A stretch of DNA of 64,000 bases from Bolinopsis microptera (taxonomy: Eukaryota; Ctenophora; Tentaculata; Lobata; Bolinopsidae): assembly GCF_026151205.1 (NCBI RefSeq), contig NC_087078.1, forward strand, positions 15,889,118 through 15,953,117. The letters run 5' to 3'. The notes under the pieces are model-generated. The model did no database searches and was not told where the DNA came from. It was given only the letters and a program-made list of their open reading frames with translations. Positions 40,117-52,017 of the stretch are shown in pieces (within the stretch, counting starts at the first letter, position 1; each line of letters opens with the position of its first letter). The position numbers were made by a program, and so were the translations under genes.

Positions 40117-41125
40117 TAATGAGTAAAATCTTTAATTTTACTAGTTAAAAAGCTTTCATGCACTCATTTAGTAGGGATCTTAACTAAATACTTAAATAAG
40201 ATTGAAGGAGTGTCCCTAGATATGATTGAGGGGGGCTGTTTTTATCTGTATCAATACAATGTGCACCTCAATGACTGTAAATCAGATATTTTTGGCCGCC
40301 AAATTTTTTTAAAGGCCTAACTCAAAATTCTGTCCCAAAACTTAAGGTCATGAGACAATTCTACGTTGATTCTGAAAATTTCATGTGAAAATATTGAAAC
40401 CCTATTGAGTTCTATTGTTTTGAGCGAAGTCAGTTTGAGATATTGGCGATTTTGTTCATTTTTTGCGATTATTTGAACACAGAATCCACAGTTAGGTAGA
40501 TATTGAGCTGATAATCATAGAGAATGTGTAATATATGCTTACCTTCCATATAAAGTTGGTTTCATTCAAAAATATTGATATTTGACCAATTTATGGACCA
40601 AAATCGATCAAATTTGGTGCGTATGCCCAAATATGGGCATATGGTTTTTGTTTTTATCCCATAACTCGGCCAATTTTTATCCAATTTTGATAAAACTTGA
40701 TATGTGGGTTCAGGAGACTAGTAGCTACAAGTAGAGCATCCCAAAGCATGGTTTTGGGCATGTTCAGGGTTTTTGAAAATTGTGGTGGCCATAACTTTTT
40801 TCCAAATTGTCAGTTTGCAGATGTCTCGATAAAAAGATAGCTTAAAATAATACTTATACTCATACCAGTAGTCTTAATGGCATGTGTTGGACAGATTTTT
40901 GTCATGACAATTTTTCGCCATATTTACCCCTCTAGAAAATGACAACATCGTTTAAATCTTTCGCTGTCATGACCAAATATACCAAAATACCTCATGTAGG
41001 TCCAAAATTTTTATCCAGAAACATTAGTTACATGTTTTACTCCAACATAGCAGTAACAGATCCCATTAGTATCGCTTATCTTGGTTAGAACTGTATCCAC
41101 TAACATGACCTATATTTTGGGGGCC
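40117..41125. other. gene-free AT-rich sequence right of the split MITE
   Basis: No coding region seen. Contains several stretches such as GCCAAATTTTTTT and ATGCCCAAATATGGGCATAT (a perfect 18-bp palindrome at about 40624-40643). Could be the body of another member of the same inverted-repeat family whose end is at 41126. Confidence 0.4.
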
Positions 41126-41152
41126 ACCTATATTCTGGGGGCCATATACCCG
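41126..41152. repeat. isolated terminal repeat of the MITE family
   Basis: Exact reverse complement of the 27-bp left terminus at 29339-29365, followed by TA. A second, shorter copy of the core (CCTATATTTTGGGGGCC) is immediately left at about 41109. Its partner end was not found between 40117 and here. Confidence 0.75.
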
Positions 41153-41589
41153 TACTATTTGTTACTAAAATGCTCATTGTAGACTATAATATTTAGATTT
41201 TCATCATCATCATTATCAAACATTTCAATCTTACAAATGTCAACAATCCTAAATTAATTTAGAACCGAAACGTTATCCCTTATAAGATTATATGGCCCAA
41301 AACTCAAATTGACTTGGACCCAACTTGTATGAAATTGATAAGTTCACTCCTATGTCTACAATCACTAGCAAGTTCTCTCAAATGGAGAATATTCAATATC
41401 ATGATAAGTCTCCAGCAAGATGAAACGCTTCCAGTGCAGACTGCAGAGGTCAACCTTCTTGGTAGGATTAAAATGTAAAAGCCAACTATAACTACTTTAA
41501 CAAACTTCTAGCTTTAACAAACTTCTAGCTCTTCGATATCTTCAGCAACACTTCCTTCTTAGCAGCATTACCAATTAATTGAAGGTTTT

Positions 41590-41765
41590 CAGCAAATAAC
41601 CTCATCTTATTTTTGCAATGTCAGGCAAATCATCAACATACAGAACAAATAAGAGAGGGCCTAAAACTGACCCATGAGGATCACCAGATAAAACATATTT
41701 AACCTCTGACAATTATCCTATTACACAACCCTGCAATATGCATGGTCCTGTCTGTCAAAAATCTT
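41590..41765 (-). pseudogene. degenerate LINE reverse transcriptase fragment
   Basis: On the minus strand one frame reads SEVKYVLSGDPHGSVLGPLL then FVLYVDDLPDIAKIR before a stop. GxPxGSVLGPLLF...DDLPDI is RT motif B/C territory. Flanking sequence to about 41880 may be more of the same element but has stops. Dead fragment. Confidence 0.7.
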
Positions 41766-42254
41766 GAATAACATCTAAAACATATCCCTTGAAAATCTCA
41801 TTTCTCAAAAATATTTGTGGGTTCTGCACTAGTCTAATCTCAAATTTACCCCATTCCGGGTGTAGTTTCCAGAAGCCAGTACTTCTACTGTCCAGTAATG
41901 CCTATCAATCGGTTCAACATTCCTTTAATGTTGTCACAACTGATGCATTTACCTAGATTTAAACTCAATGTTTACTTAAAGATATTACAATCCAGAACTG
42001 AGAACCACTATCTTACCCCTAATCTGTTTCATTTGCTTATTGTGCCACATGATAGTATAGAATAGTTTAGTACTATGATTACAATACACTACAATGTAGA
42101 TGTACTGAAGGGGTACACTCATTTTAAGAAGAATCCTGATCTTTTTTGCAGGGCCCCATGATATATTTATTGGATTTAAAATACTTATTTCTAATTAATA
42201 AAAGCTGGAAGCTAATGTTGCTCAAATTTTTTTGCAGGTTGCTTTTACAGCTAG

Positions 42255-43439
42255 ATGTTTTGCAGAAGACTCATTGCTAATGCCAAACAACTTGGTCGTG
42301 CTACCAAAATAACTTTTGCACAAGGCCATGGTTACACAAGGGAGGAGATATTTCTCATGGAGAAGGAGCGACAAGGATTAGTTGCAAGATTGAATTCTGA
42401 AGTAAAAAATGATTGGCATATTCCAAATCATGTACTGGTAGGACAAGCATTCTCTTATGAAACAGAAATGTCTTCATTTGTCAAGAGAATTGGCTGCAAC
42501 AGCAACTATATCCCTGAAAAGAGTAGAATTGAAGGAGAAGAATCTTTGCTTTCATCAGCTTTTGTTGTGCTTTTGTCACATCCCTCAACCTGTCATGACC
42601 CAGAAATTCTTAAACTCAAGGCAGAAATCTGTGAGTTGGGACGGTCACAACTCTCTTGGTATATCATGAACTACTTTGCTGATGTTTTCCCCAAAATCTC
42701 TTCTGAAATCCTGTATAAACTATCAGTACCCGAGATGTGTTTCTCACGCCCAAAATGTTACTCCATGTACAAGCAGCTATGTCTCCACGAGTTAATCAGA
42801 AGCAAGTCAGAAGATGCTCTGACTTTGGAGGAATACTCAGACGTTACGGGGGGCATCTTCCTTTCAATACTCCTCTTCGATGAACATCCTTACCTTTCTG
42901 CTCCCACATTTTTACAATCATGTATTCTAAACTACTATGCTCAGTTAGATTTCCGGAATGTTGTCAATCACAAAGATCTCAAAGATGCTGAAAGCAAACT
43001 AAAAGAACATTTGTCATCTACAGAGGCTGGTAATCCAGAGGTTAGGATTATAGGTATCGATGGCGAGGACACAGCACTCCCCTTGTACAATATTGGTATA
43101 TTTGTGGACAGTGAGTGTATAGCGAATGCTGCAGATAATTCTGTCGAGGATGCTACCCTTCAGGCTTGTAATGCTGCTCTCACCCGGTTTAATTTTTCTG
43201 AACGAAATGATCGTGCTTCTATTAATAATCTTGATTTCTCCAATCTTTCTATGGATCTCACTTTCAAGGCTAAAGAAATTGAAGATAAACTGCGTTCTAT
43301 GTTAAAGGATGTTAGTTTAGCAGAATCAGAAATGGAGATGCAGAGTGTGACTGATCATAAGAAATTTGTTACAAATTATGAGAGTTACAAGAATATTTTA
43401 ATGACCAGAGAACCGGAATCTGAACTTGATAAATCATGA
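42255..43439 (+). CDS. MRPL44: mitochondrial ribosomal protein mL44
   Basis: 394 codons in one exon. The N-terminus MFCRRLIANAKQLGRATK is basic and amphipathic, as expected of a mitochondrial targeting sequence. Residues about 70-180 form the RNase III-like fold (YETEMSSFVKRIGC, ESLLSSAFV, ELGRSQLSWYIMNYFADVFP), without the acidic catalytic signature of active RNase III, as in other mL44 proteins. Residues about 270-325 form the double-stranded RNA-binding domain (TALPLYNIGIFVDSECIANA, then VEDATLQACNAALTRF), which matches vertebrate MRPL44 TALPLY...VGLY. mL44 sits in the large mitoribosomal subunit. The start is the first ATG; a TAG stands directly before it in frame, and acceptors (TTTGCAG) just upstream suggest a 5' UTR intron. 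About 70 C-terminal residues beyond the dsRBD are acidic/helical. Confidence 0.9.
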   Translation: MFCRRLIANAKQLGRATKITFAQGHGYTREEIFLMEKERQGLVARLNSEVKNDWHIPNHVLVGQAFSYETEMSSFVKRIGCNSNYIPEKSRIEGEESLLSSAFVVLLSHPSTCHDPEILKLKAEICELGRSQLSWYIMNYFADVFPKISSEILYKLSVPEMCFSRPKCYSMYKQLCLHELIRSKSEDALTLEEYSDVTGGIFLSILLFDEHPYLSAPTFLQSCILNYYAQLDFRNVVNHKDLKDAESKLKEHLSSTEAGNPEVRIIGIDGEDTALPLYNIGIFVDSECIANAADNSVEDATLQACNAALTRFNFSERNDRASINNLDFSNLSMDLTFKAKEIEDKLRSMLKDVSLAESEMEMQSVTDHKKFVTNYESYKNILMTREPESELDKS

Positions 43440-43895
43440 TTCGGTTGATTTGAAGTTTTATTTTTGAATGAAACATTTATAAGACGGATTTTGTCATGAT
43501 GTTGTATGATATATAATAATAATATAACTTATTGCTCTGCTCCAAAAACATTTTAATTTCCCAATTCATAAAACTCCATCTCCGTCACTCGTCAGTGACA
43601 CACACAGCACTCAGAGGCAAGGTTTCACATTTCTCACTAACGCACATTTCACAACTTTAAATACTAGATACAATATCCCCCATACCAAACATAACTTTGT
43701 AGTCTCCCCTCCCTCTCTCTCTCTCTCCCTCTCTCTCTCCCTGTAAAAGTTAGTGCTATATTTCGTTACATATAATAATATATGGTAGCTGTGGCGTGCG
43801 GCGTGTGCTGCTACTAGCTAACAATCTAACATACCCGATACTAATGTGTTATACAGCGTATTTAACACTGACACATAGTTTCCAGCTAGAATGGA
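43440..43895. other. MRPL44 to striatin intergenic region with CT repeat
   Basis: Holds the 3' end of MRPL44 and the striatin promoter. A CT microsatellite lies at 43705-43741, about 155 bp upstream of the striatin ATG. Confidence 0.6.
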
Positions 43896-44030
43896 ATGAC
43901 AGAGAGTCTGGAAGGGGGTTCGTCGGGGCCTCAGTATACAGTGCCTGGTATACTCCACTACTTGCAGCACGAGTTCACCACCTATGAGGTTGATCGGATA
44001 CGCTGGGAGGATGAGCGCGCAGCTCTCAAG
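43896..44030 (+). CDS. STRN: striatin, exon 1
   Basis: 45 codons starting MTESLEGGSSGPQYTVPGIL, then HYLQHEFTTYEVDRIRWEDE and RAALK, ending at a perfect GTATGT donor in phase 0. It aligns with the start of the vertebrate striatin family (QYSLPGILHFLQHEW..FE..RAQWE.ERAEL), the caveolin-binding and coiled-coil entry. Striatins are scaffold subunits of PP2A in the STRIPAK complex, controlling kinase dephosphorylation in the cytoplasm. A TAG lies in frame three codons upstream, fixing the start. The WD40 repeats must lie right of the window. Confidence 0.92.
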
Positions 44031-44763
44031 GTATGTAGAGAATGTTGGTAATGTGTGTTGTGTGTGTTGTGGTGCTGGAAATGTCAATCTCTGCAGCAGT
44101 AGTCTTGACTCTTGTAATTTGGGTGATTTGTTTGACAACATGCAGTTAATTAATGTTGTCATATTTTGACTCATGTTTTAATAGTATGGGAAGGGAATTT
44201 AGGGATCTATTTTAAACATTTTGGTTGTATCCGGGCCGGGCGGGTGTTAATTTAGGATAGAAATTAATAAATTCTATCGATGTATTTTAAATTTTCATAA
44301 TACGCAAGCAACATGCTACGTTCACAGAATGTTCATTTCATTTTCATGTACAGTACAACTTGAAAATACACAGTGAAAGTAGTTAGTACCCGATGTGAAC
44401 TTTCAGAAATAGCTCCTCATCTAATCAAATTAAAGCACTAATGTTAGTTCAGTAGCACACAGTAATGTTGGCACAGTGGGCAGTGGGCAGTGGGCAGTGG
44501 CCCATGATCTCCTGCTATTATAACTTTGTTGAAATCCTTGACATAACACAAATATAATATAAGTATATAACTGAGTACAACATAATATATGCAGTACAAC
44601 ATGATATGCCGCACGCCGGCACGCACATGATACCACACGATTTACGGCATTTAGTTTGATCTTTGACAAGGCACTCACCACACCAAATCGGCAAAGTCAC
44701 GAACGTGTTGTCTATCCTACACCTGATTTTGCAATATTAACAAGCATTTACCTCACATTCCAG

Positions 44764-44910
44764 GATAACACCGGCCGTTTATATGCACGTAGAAATGCAG
44801 CAAATATGTTATCTCGTCTCATCTCGTCCGGGGAGTATGTAAAAATAGTCCAGCTGCTGAGAATGCAGGGTGCTGGTGTAATTGTATCCGATTGCGAGAT
44901 AGTGACTAAA
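44764..44910 (+). CDS. possible 49-codon exon of an unknown gene in striatin intron 1
   Basis: Open stretch DNTGRLYARRNAANMLSRLI then SSGEYVKIVQLLRMQGAGVI and VSDCEIVTK, bounded by a good acceptor (CCTCACATTCCAG) and a perfect GTATGT donor, phase 0 at both ends. I do not recognise the family. A cysteine-rich frame at about 45240-45360 (QCAECCECKVYVLCELDYC, then AACMACTE) could be a following exon, but phases do not fit and no clear donor is seen. An alternative striatin exon or a chance frame cannot be excluded. Confidence 0.3.
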
Positions 44911-45360
44911 GTATGTCACACATACACACACTCTCTCTCTCTGTGTATAGTACTAGCGATATAACTGTAGTACACTATATCTGGTGTCGTCGCAATGTTT
45001 ACAATGTACTAGTATATATCACACGTACGGTATGTTATGTAACCGAGTTGTTGGGACTAATAATTATTTTCCAAGCCGCCGCCACAGCACAAATTGTGGT
45101 AAAAACACGTAGGTATGTCATAGGTGGTAATTTGTGTCTCTCGCCCGCATGCCACTGCATCACTCCTCTCCACAGCAGTTTAATTCATCAGTATTACATG
45201 TACCTGTCCAGCTAATTAGGTTTCTATTTTTTCAAGAAATGCAGGACGGGGAGTGCTGCAGTGTGCTGAGTGCTGCGAGTGTAAAGTGTATGTTCTCTGT
45301 GAGCTGGATTATTGTGCCGCATGCATGGCATGCACTGAAAAACTAGGCGTGTGTAAAATT

Positions 45361-46930
45361 GTGCGTGGTCTTATGTGTAATAATACTTTAATATTACTTT
45401 CTATCAGTTTATTGCCAGTACTCGTACACAGGGTACATCCTCCTCCCAGTTATCACACCCTGCTCGCTCATTGGCCAGTCTGGGTCACGTGGGTTGCCAT
45501 GCTGATCCGTGATTGGCTGATTTGATTAGCCCACGTGACGGGGTGTCTGCAATGTACTCGCGGCAAAGTTGTGTACAATTCATTAGCAGTATCGTGTACA
45601 TATTATAAACTTGTTGGATTATGTACAATGTACGGCTGTGCCGACTGTTATACATTGCAAACCAGGTTTAAAGTATATCATTAAAGATTAACGAATACAG
45701 AACCAATTCAGTGATTCCCTGATTCTGCAGAACAAGTTTAGTAATTCTGAGTCATAGACATAACCGTTTAGTAGGTTTTGTACCGTTATTCAGCGCTATT
45801 TCTAAGTATACACAAGAATATTATATTCACGATTCTATTATAATTCAATCTTGAACAATTGCCCTATCAGAAAACTCCAATCTCCATTGACTCAATTGTC
45901 TTAATTCAAGCATGCACTGAATTTTTAATACGACATAATATTATGTAAGACATATTCAGCTACTATTAATGATAATATCTCCAATACGAGAGTAGTACTG
46001 TAAGTGTAGTAGTCGCAATAATACTTGAACAGCATGCCTCCGTGCTAACATCACGTGTGCTGACGTCACGTGTGCTGACGTCACGTGTGCTGACGTCACG
46101 TGTGCTGACGTCACGTGACAGCGTTACGTTCGTATCGACATTGTCACAGTCACACTGACTGTCACAGTTACATTTTTACAACAATCTCAATACTCGGAAC
46201 ATGCTCTCAGTTGTCACGACCTCAAAGGTCAAAGAAGTACACACCGGATATGTAAAGAACAATTCTATTTAAATTTATAAGTAATTGTACACGTGTGTGT
46301 GTGTGTGTGTGCTGATGATATAGTACCTGGGGTCTGTCTGTATAAATAAGGATTAAGTAACGGTTACACATTTTCATTAAGGGTGAGGTTTATGTAGATG
46401 TGAATTGGACGAAAATTAACTCCACGTTTACAAAGAGAATAATAACAGGTAATCGAGTCAACAGATCTGTATTTGTTGAACTACAATGAAAATACACAGC
46501 TTTTGATGTGTACTCCGCAGTCCGTGGCTTTTATACTGTGTGGCAATCAATTGAAACTGTAAGGATCTGTCTGTTGTATATTCAATTTGATCTGTATTAT
46601 CTCCGTAATTTAGCTTATGACAAGAGATATTGGCAGAAGCTACAATGAAGTTTTGTATTTAGTTGTTTGTTTTAGGGAAAGATTAGACTTGGGTGGGCGT
46701 TGTTTTTAACTATCCCTTGTTTAGAACTTTTATTTAACAATTATAAATGAATTTGTAATACCTCTGAAATGTTAATTTAGCCTTTACCCAGAGTAATGAT
46801 ATTGAAGGTATGATCTTCAACCTACTATTCCGCCACATATACACTGAATTACAATTACACTGCAATTACATGCAACACAAAGGGAAATAATGCCACGGTT
46901 AATTGGAACTGCTTCTAGGCGAAGGGAGGG
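45361..46930. other. striatin intron 1 sequence with a CRE/E-box array and GT repeat
   Basis: No coding region. CpG-containing stretch 45430-45560 has several CACGTG sites. The tandem array at 46052-46117 is listed separately. A GT dinucleotide run lies at 46291-46310. Confidence 0.5.
46052..46117. promoter_or_regulatory. tandem CRE plus E-box array (period 15)
   Basis: Four units of TGACGTCACGTGTGC: consensus CRE (TGACGTCA) at 46061, 46076, 46091 and 46106, each overlapping an E-box CACGTG (46052, 46067, 46082, 46097, 46112). CREB/ATF bind the first and bHLH factors such as Myc/USF/Clock the second. Located 2.1 kb into striatin intron 1. Regulatory function is inferred from the motifs alone. 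Confidence 0.5.
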
Positions 46931-47274
46931 GTACAGTGTACACCTTGTACAGTGTACACCTTGTACAGTGTAAACCTTGTACAGTGTACACCTTGTACAG
47001 TGTACACCTTGTACAGTGTACAGTGTACACCTTGTACAGTGTACACCTTGTACAGTGTACACCTTGTACAGTGTACACCTTGTACAGTGTACACCTTGTA
47101 CAGTGTACACCTTGTACAGTGTACACCTTGTACAGTGTACACCTTGTACAGTGTACACCTTGTACAGTGTACACCTTGTACAGTGTACACCTTGTACAGT
47201 GTACACCTTGTACAGTGTACACCTTGTACAGTGTACACCTTGTACAGTGTACACCTTGTACAGTGTACACCTTG
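46931..47274. repeat. 16-bp minisatellite, about 21 copies
   Basis: Unit GTACAGTGTACACCTT with one irregular spacing near 47015 and one A substitution near 46972. The core TGTACAGTGTACA is nearly palindromic. Long open frames on both strands here are a by-product of the repeat, not genes. Confidence 0.95.
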
Positions 47275-49063
47275 ACTTGGTATCGACTACTAAACTATGT
47301 TGGAATGTGGCCGGTTTAGGGACAGATTGAGAAAGGGCTGGATTTGAGTCAAAGTGGGGCGGAGATTCTGTGCTCACACATAACCTCGCTCTATTTCATC
47401 TTGTAGTAGTAATATAGCGGACATCAGTTTGCTGCACAGCTACAAAGCCTGTGACGTGTGCTGTTAATAAATATTAATATTGTAGGTTATTTGTAGGGGC
47501 CTTAAAATAGAACTAGAATTTATTATTAAATTTATTTATAAAATCCTAAGTGTATTTACGATCAAGCATCTAATGTTTCTTATTCCGAACGATTAGTCAC
47601 TAGTAGGACTATTAACGGGTTATTTAATCAGTTAAGCAATTCAAAATGCAAATGGTTTGCCGCCATATCACATACTCAGCGTGATATTTTTAAAGATTTT
47701 CAAATATTTAAAAATATTTAAAATGAAACAAAATTGCAGGGCACCGTGAGGTATGCTGAACTTTATTGCCAAATACCAGTAAAGTTATTGCTGGCCGTTC
47801 TGAATTTAGCTGTATGTAAAGTATCTACCTACCAAGTATTTCCAGCTAACTGTAACAATCTCTGCATATATACTATAGAGGCGATATAACTCTCGCTGTT
47901 ATTTGTAGAGCAACTAAACTGTAGCAGCTCGTGGAAATGCAGGTTATTCGTCCTAGAAGCTGGGCAGTATGAACAGTATTGCAGTATATAACCTGTCATC
48001 TGAAATACCTCTTGTTCACGCACATGATGGTACTCAAATACAAAGGATATCATTCTTAGAGCTGATATATAATTACAGTTTCTGATGGGTAGGTTATTCC
48101 GTATCAGGATTCACGGCGTCCTGTCCCCCAGAAGCCTTATCTTAACCCTACCCCCCCAACCTGTATCCATCCTGGAAAGACAGCAACATAAACAAGACTT
48201 AAACCTGTAGCTGGGATATCTCGGCCCTGTTGGAAAGTCACATAATTATATAATGGAATGAATCAAATGATAGGACGTATTCAGCATTGGATTTCACCAT
48301 GTTCTGCTCGTGACCTGGCAAATGAGATGTTACAATACTACGGTATTGCGCCTCTAGCTGGCTGCTAAACTGTCGTGTTAACTGCAATATTACCGGATCT
48401 GGAGTATCTGCAACGTTTTTACTCTACGAAAGCACGGATTGTATATTATACGGATATGTCATTTTATACAATGTATTATTAATTATAGTGCAGACGCCAT
48501 ACATAATGTATGTGTACATTATTCATTTTGGTATGTACAGACAGTGTTTCTTGCAGTTTGCCTATAGATATAACAATTAATTCCACCTCTAGAGTATTTC
48601 GGCTTTTGGTGTTTGATCTTATCCTTTTTGTCAAAAGTGAAGTGCAAACGTCGCCAAATAATGATGTGTTAATTTGTTGACCCTACGCACAGAAGTACCT
48701 TGTAATTACAGGTAGGTCTAAATGTTGCAGTTTCCGTCTAGGTAAGCAAAAGCAGAACAGTGTTCTACAAGACAGCCAGGAAGGCTAGGTTGTAGAACGG
48801 CGGGACACCGGACAGTGCAAGGAATACTACATGGAAAATGTGACTTTCTTCTTCCTTCAGTTTGTGGAATGTTCATTTTGGTAGATAGAAAGAAGGAGAC
48901 GCAACTCCTGGGAAACTTAGCTGTTACAGAATGTTTAATATACTGTATGCTCAGGTCTCATCGGTCTACTATTCGGTGTGCTGCTGCTGCTGCAGAGGCG
49001 TGTAATTTCAAACAAATATGTAATGATGCCGAGCACTATATTTTGAACAATACAAATGTTTAC
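47275..49063. other. striatin intron 1, no gene seen
   Basis: No recognisable coding region, RNA gene or element. Two CT-rich pyrimidine stretches occur near 48125. Confidence 0.4.
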
Positions 49064-49402
<339 letters not shown>

Positions 49403-50365
49403 GACTGCCTCAGCCATTTTGTTTGTGACAATCAAGTTTCTCAAGTCAGTGTTACACTTAGCGCCTGTATCGCCAATAGGGTTTATTAGCGCCAGTAGGG
49501 TTTATTAATTGTCTTGGAGAATGGAGAGCCTACAATTTAGTTTTAATGGGACTAAATGGTTGTCTGTCTTACGAAAAATATTAATATTCGCTATTAAAGA
49601 TCTCTTTGCCCTAAAAAAGCAGCACCACAAGATATGTTGAAATAGTCTTTTATCTTTACAAGATGATGTAACGTTATCTGAGTCATTGTGCAATATAATA
49701 TTATGCTAGTTGCTAACCGTGTCTGTATGCACTATAATAGGGTATATATTATATATACCTTAAGAACGACAAATTTAGTCTACCATAAATTTAGTCAAAC
49801 TTTTGACTAAAATTGTAATAAACCAAATTTCATGAGACTAAATTTTTCGGCGACTAATTTTAAAGGAGACCAAAATTTCAGTAGAGCATATATGACATGA
49901 ATATTATTGAGCTTACATTGTTTATAATTTATATAATGACATCACCCGTCACCGTTCCTACTGCTGAACTACTTTTTTGGGAGGAAACACCGTTGTGAAA
50001 CTACGAAGCACAAAACTGTACCAAGTCCTATTGCATTTAAAGGGTTAGAGCTGAAAAAACGGCTGAAGGATCATATCGTCATAAACTAGTAACTACGTCG
50101 TACCGACAGAAGTGGTAAAGTCGAAAAAGGGTGAAAAAGAAACCGAACAGCGTACTGAAGAACTTAGTGATACAAAGTCATAGACTCTGGATCGAGTAAT
50201 GCATTGCAGCTTAATCTGTAATGTTCAGACGGGTGCTCATTGCCGAATTGATAGATAGCATTTTATTTTACAAATTATTTGTTTTATTTCTTTATTGCAA
50301 CAAATCATTTAATCAACATGCCTAACGTTAAACTATAAAGTATGACTTTATAGTTTATTAGAAAT
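49403..50365. other. no gene seen; ATTTAGTC-type repeat
   Basis: Between 49775 and 49870 variants of GACTAAATTT occur in both orientations, resembling a decayed inverted-repeat element. Nothing else recognised. Confidence 0.4.
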
Positions 50366-50742
50366 TAGAAAACCCGTGGTCACAGGGAGGAAGCTAATAG
50401 TATTCTTTGGTAGTCAGTTTTTATCGCATCAAAAAACTATGCGAGTATACAGCTCATTAAAATGTAGCTCTCACTCATCACTGAACACAACGTAATTACC
50501 TCAAAACCGATCAAAATGACGTTAAAACAATCATTGCACGTGCACGTGCGTGTAATAACCCTCGTTACTAAGCTATGCAAATTAGGTAAAAAGCAAAAGG
50601 TTGCAAAGTAACCATGGTAACGAGGGTTGTTACACGCACGTGCACGTGCAAAGATTGTTAAAACGGCATTTTCATCGGTTTTGTTGATATTACGTTGTGT
50701 TTAGTGCGAGCAACATTTTAATTGGCTGTATCTTCAGTTTAT

Positions 50743-51151
50743 AAACGTGTGTGCAGTATTAATTCATGTAAAATTTGTCCTTTGATAGTTTGTAATAAAG
50801 ATTGTGAAGTGAAGAATGTTGTATATAAGATTAAGTGTAAATTATGTGACCAGCTGTACGTTGGAGAAACCAGTAGGAAAGTACATGCTCGTGTAGGTGA
50901 GCACTTACGTTACGTTACCTACCCTGCTACCCCTCCTAATGTTAGTCAAGCTTTTGCCATACATTATTCGAGCTGTCATGAGGAGTTAAATCCCAGTTTA
51001 GAAGTTAGATGTTTTAAGAATTGAGCCCAATACTGTCAGAAGAAAGATTTTCGAAGCGATGTTTATTATTAATCTGAACCCTACAATTAACAAGAGAGAA
51101 GAACTGGATACTATTAAACGTTTTATCATAGCTAGTACTGAAGAATTTTAG
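50743..51151 (+). pseudogene. GIY-YIG endonuclease domain of a Penelope-like element, frameshifted
   Basis: Reads CSINSCKICPLIVCNKDCEV then NVVYKIKCKLCDQLYVGETS and ARVGEHLR: a Cys-rich knuckle followed by the GIY-YIG type motif (VYKI...YVGET) found at the C-terminus of Penelope reverse transcriptases. A one-base shift near 51020 is needed to continue into IEPNTVRRKIFEAMFIINLN and the final stop at 51149. The RT itself is missing through 5' truncation. Dead copy. Confidence 0.85.
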
Positions 51152-51529
51152 ATATTTTAGTTTCATTCCCCCTTTTTATTGCATACAGTTTCAGTTTTCT
51201 AGTAGGAGTAAGTTTTAGTGTTTTTTCACATCGCGCTCACAGTCAGTAACCACTCACTATTATTTCACTCACATTGTGTATACACCATCTCACATGTATT
51301 GTATCTTTTACCTTATCATCTGTTATCACTGTACATGTCATTCCATCACACGATCACAATCACGTTGTTCAGTTGATGTTTTAAGTTTATTGAATAGCAG
51401 ATCGAGTATTTGTGTATATAATATAGATTTTGATTCTAATTTTAGTCTAGTATTTGAACAATTTGTTGTCGTTTAGCCATTTTTGATTAATAAATTTTAT
51501 GAGACAGTTTTCTCACATATTTACCAATT

Positions 51530-51572
51530 TTGTCAGCATGAATACGAAGTTGTTACTTTGAAACGTCGTTTA
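51530..51572 (+). ncRNA. weak hammerhead-ribozyme-like remnant in the Penelope tail
   Basis: TGTCAGCATGAATACG, then CTTTGAAACGTCG, resembles the CTGATGA...GAAAC-GTC layout of hammerhead motifs that Penelope-like elements carry near their ends, but the first core is imperfect. Probably inactive; low confidence. Confidence 0.25.
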
Positions 51573-51734
51573 TCCTAACAGTGCAGTATCATTTGTCGCA
51601 AGAAATCAGAATAATCAGAAATTGGAACTCCCAAAAACTGTCTATCTTCAGTTTCGTAGGATATTTTTTGACGCGATTTAATTACTTACTAACAAAAAGT
51701 ACTATTAGCTTCCTCCCTGTGACCACGGGTTTTC

Positions 51735-52017
51735 TAGTTATTATAATAAAATTAAAAGGATATTATACAATACTGTAGGATAGAAGTAATAATTAGCACC
51801 AAGAAATGTTCCCATTTTTGTGACCAAACATAAAAATGTCACATGTTTATTAATTGCCCTCTATAGTCTATAATGATCAATAAGCCAATATAAAGAGACA
51901 GAAAATATTAAAAATTGTGAATAAAGAACAATTCTAAGATCTAATTATTAATGTTTTTAACCGATAAAATAACGATTAAACATAGTTAAATTGTGTTTAA
52001 ATAATGGGTCTTTTCAA
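51735..52017. other. AT-rich 3' flank of the galectin/transglutaminase-like gene
   Basis: A minus-strand AATAAA lies at about 51846-51851, roughly 170 bp after the stop, a possible poly-A signal. Nothing else seen. Confidence 0.35.

Larger units (their letters stand above)
50741..51642 (+). mobile_element. 5'-truncated Penelope-like element
   Basis: Flanked by the 12-bp duplication TATCTTCAGTTT (50729-50740 and 51643-51654). It holds only the C-terminal endonuclease domain and about 490 bp of 3' sequence. The related MITE copy at 55.6 kb lacks it (its sequence goes from ATCTTCGGTT directly to a degenerate GTGCAGGATATTTTGACG), which proves the insertion. Confidence 0.88.
50368..51734. mobile_element. 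TA-flanked inverted-repeat element carrying a Penelope-type insertion
   Basis: Terminal inverted repeats of about 34 bp, left beginning GAAAACCCGTGGTCACAGGG and right ending CCCTGTGACCACGGGTTTTC, each next to TA. Inside is a long imperfect hairpin (50503-50570 with 50615-50685, cores GCACGTGCACGTGCGTGTAA and its complement). Without the 902-bp insertion the element is about 453 bp: a mariner/Tc1-type MITE. A relative lies at 55596-55772. Confidence 0.85.

Noticed and set aside
46052..46117. CRISPR-like direct repeats
   Set aside because: Units are contiguous without spacers, in an animal-type genome.
46817..47377. Long open frames on both strands rich in TVYTLYSVHLVQC or its complement
   Set aside because: Entirely produced by a 16-bp repeat whose length is not a multiple of three; no domain and all frames are open.
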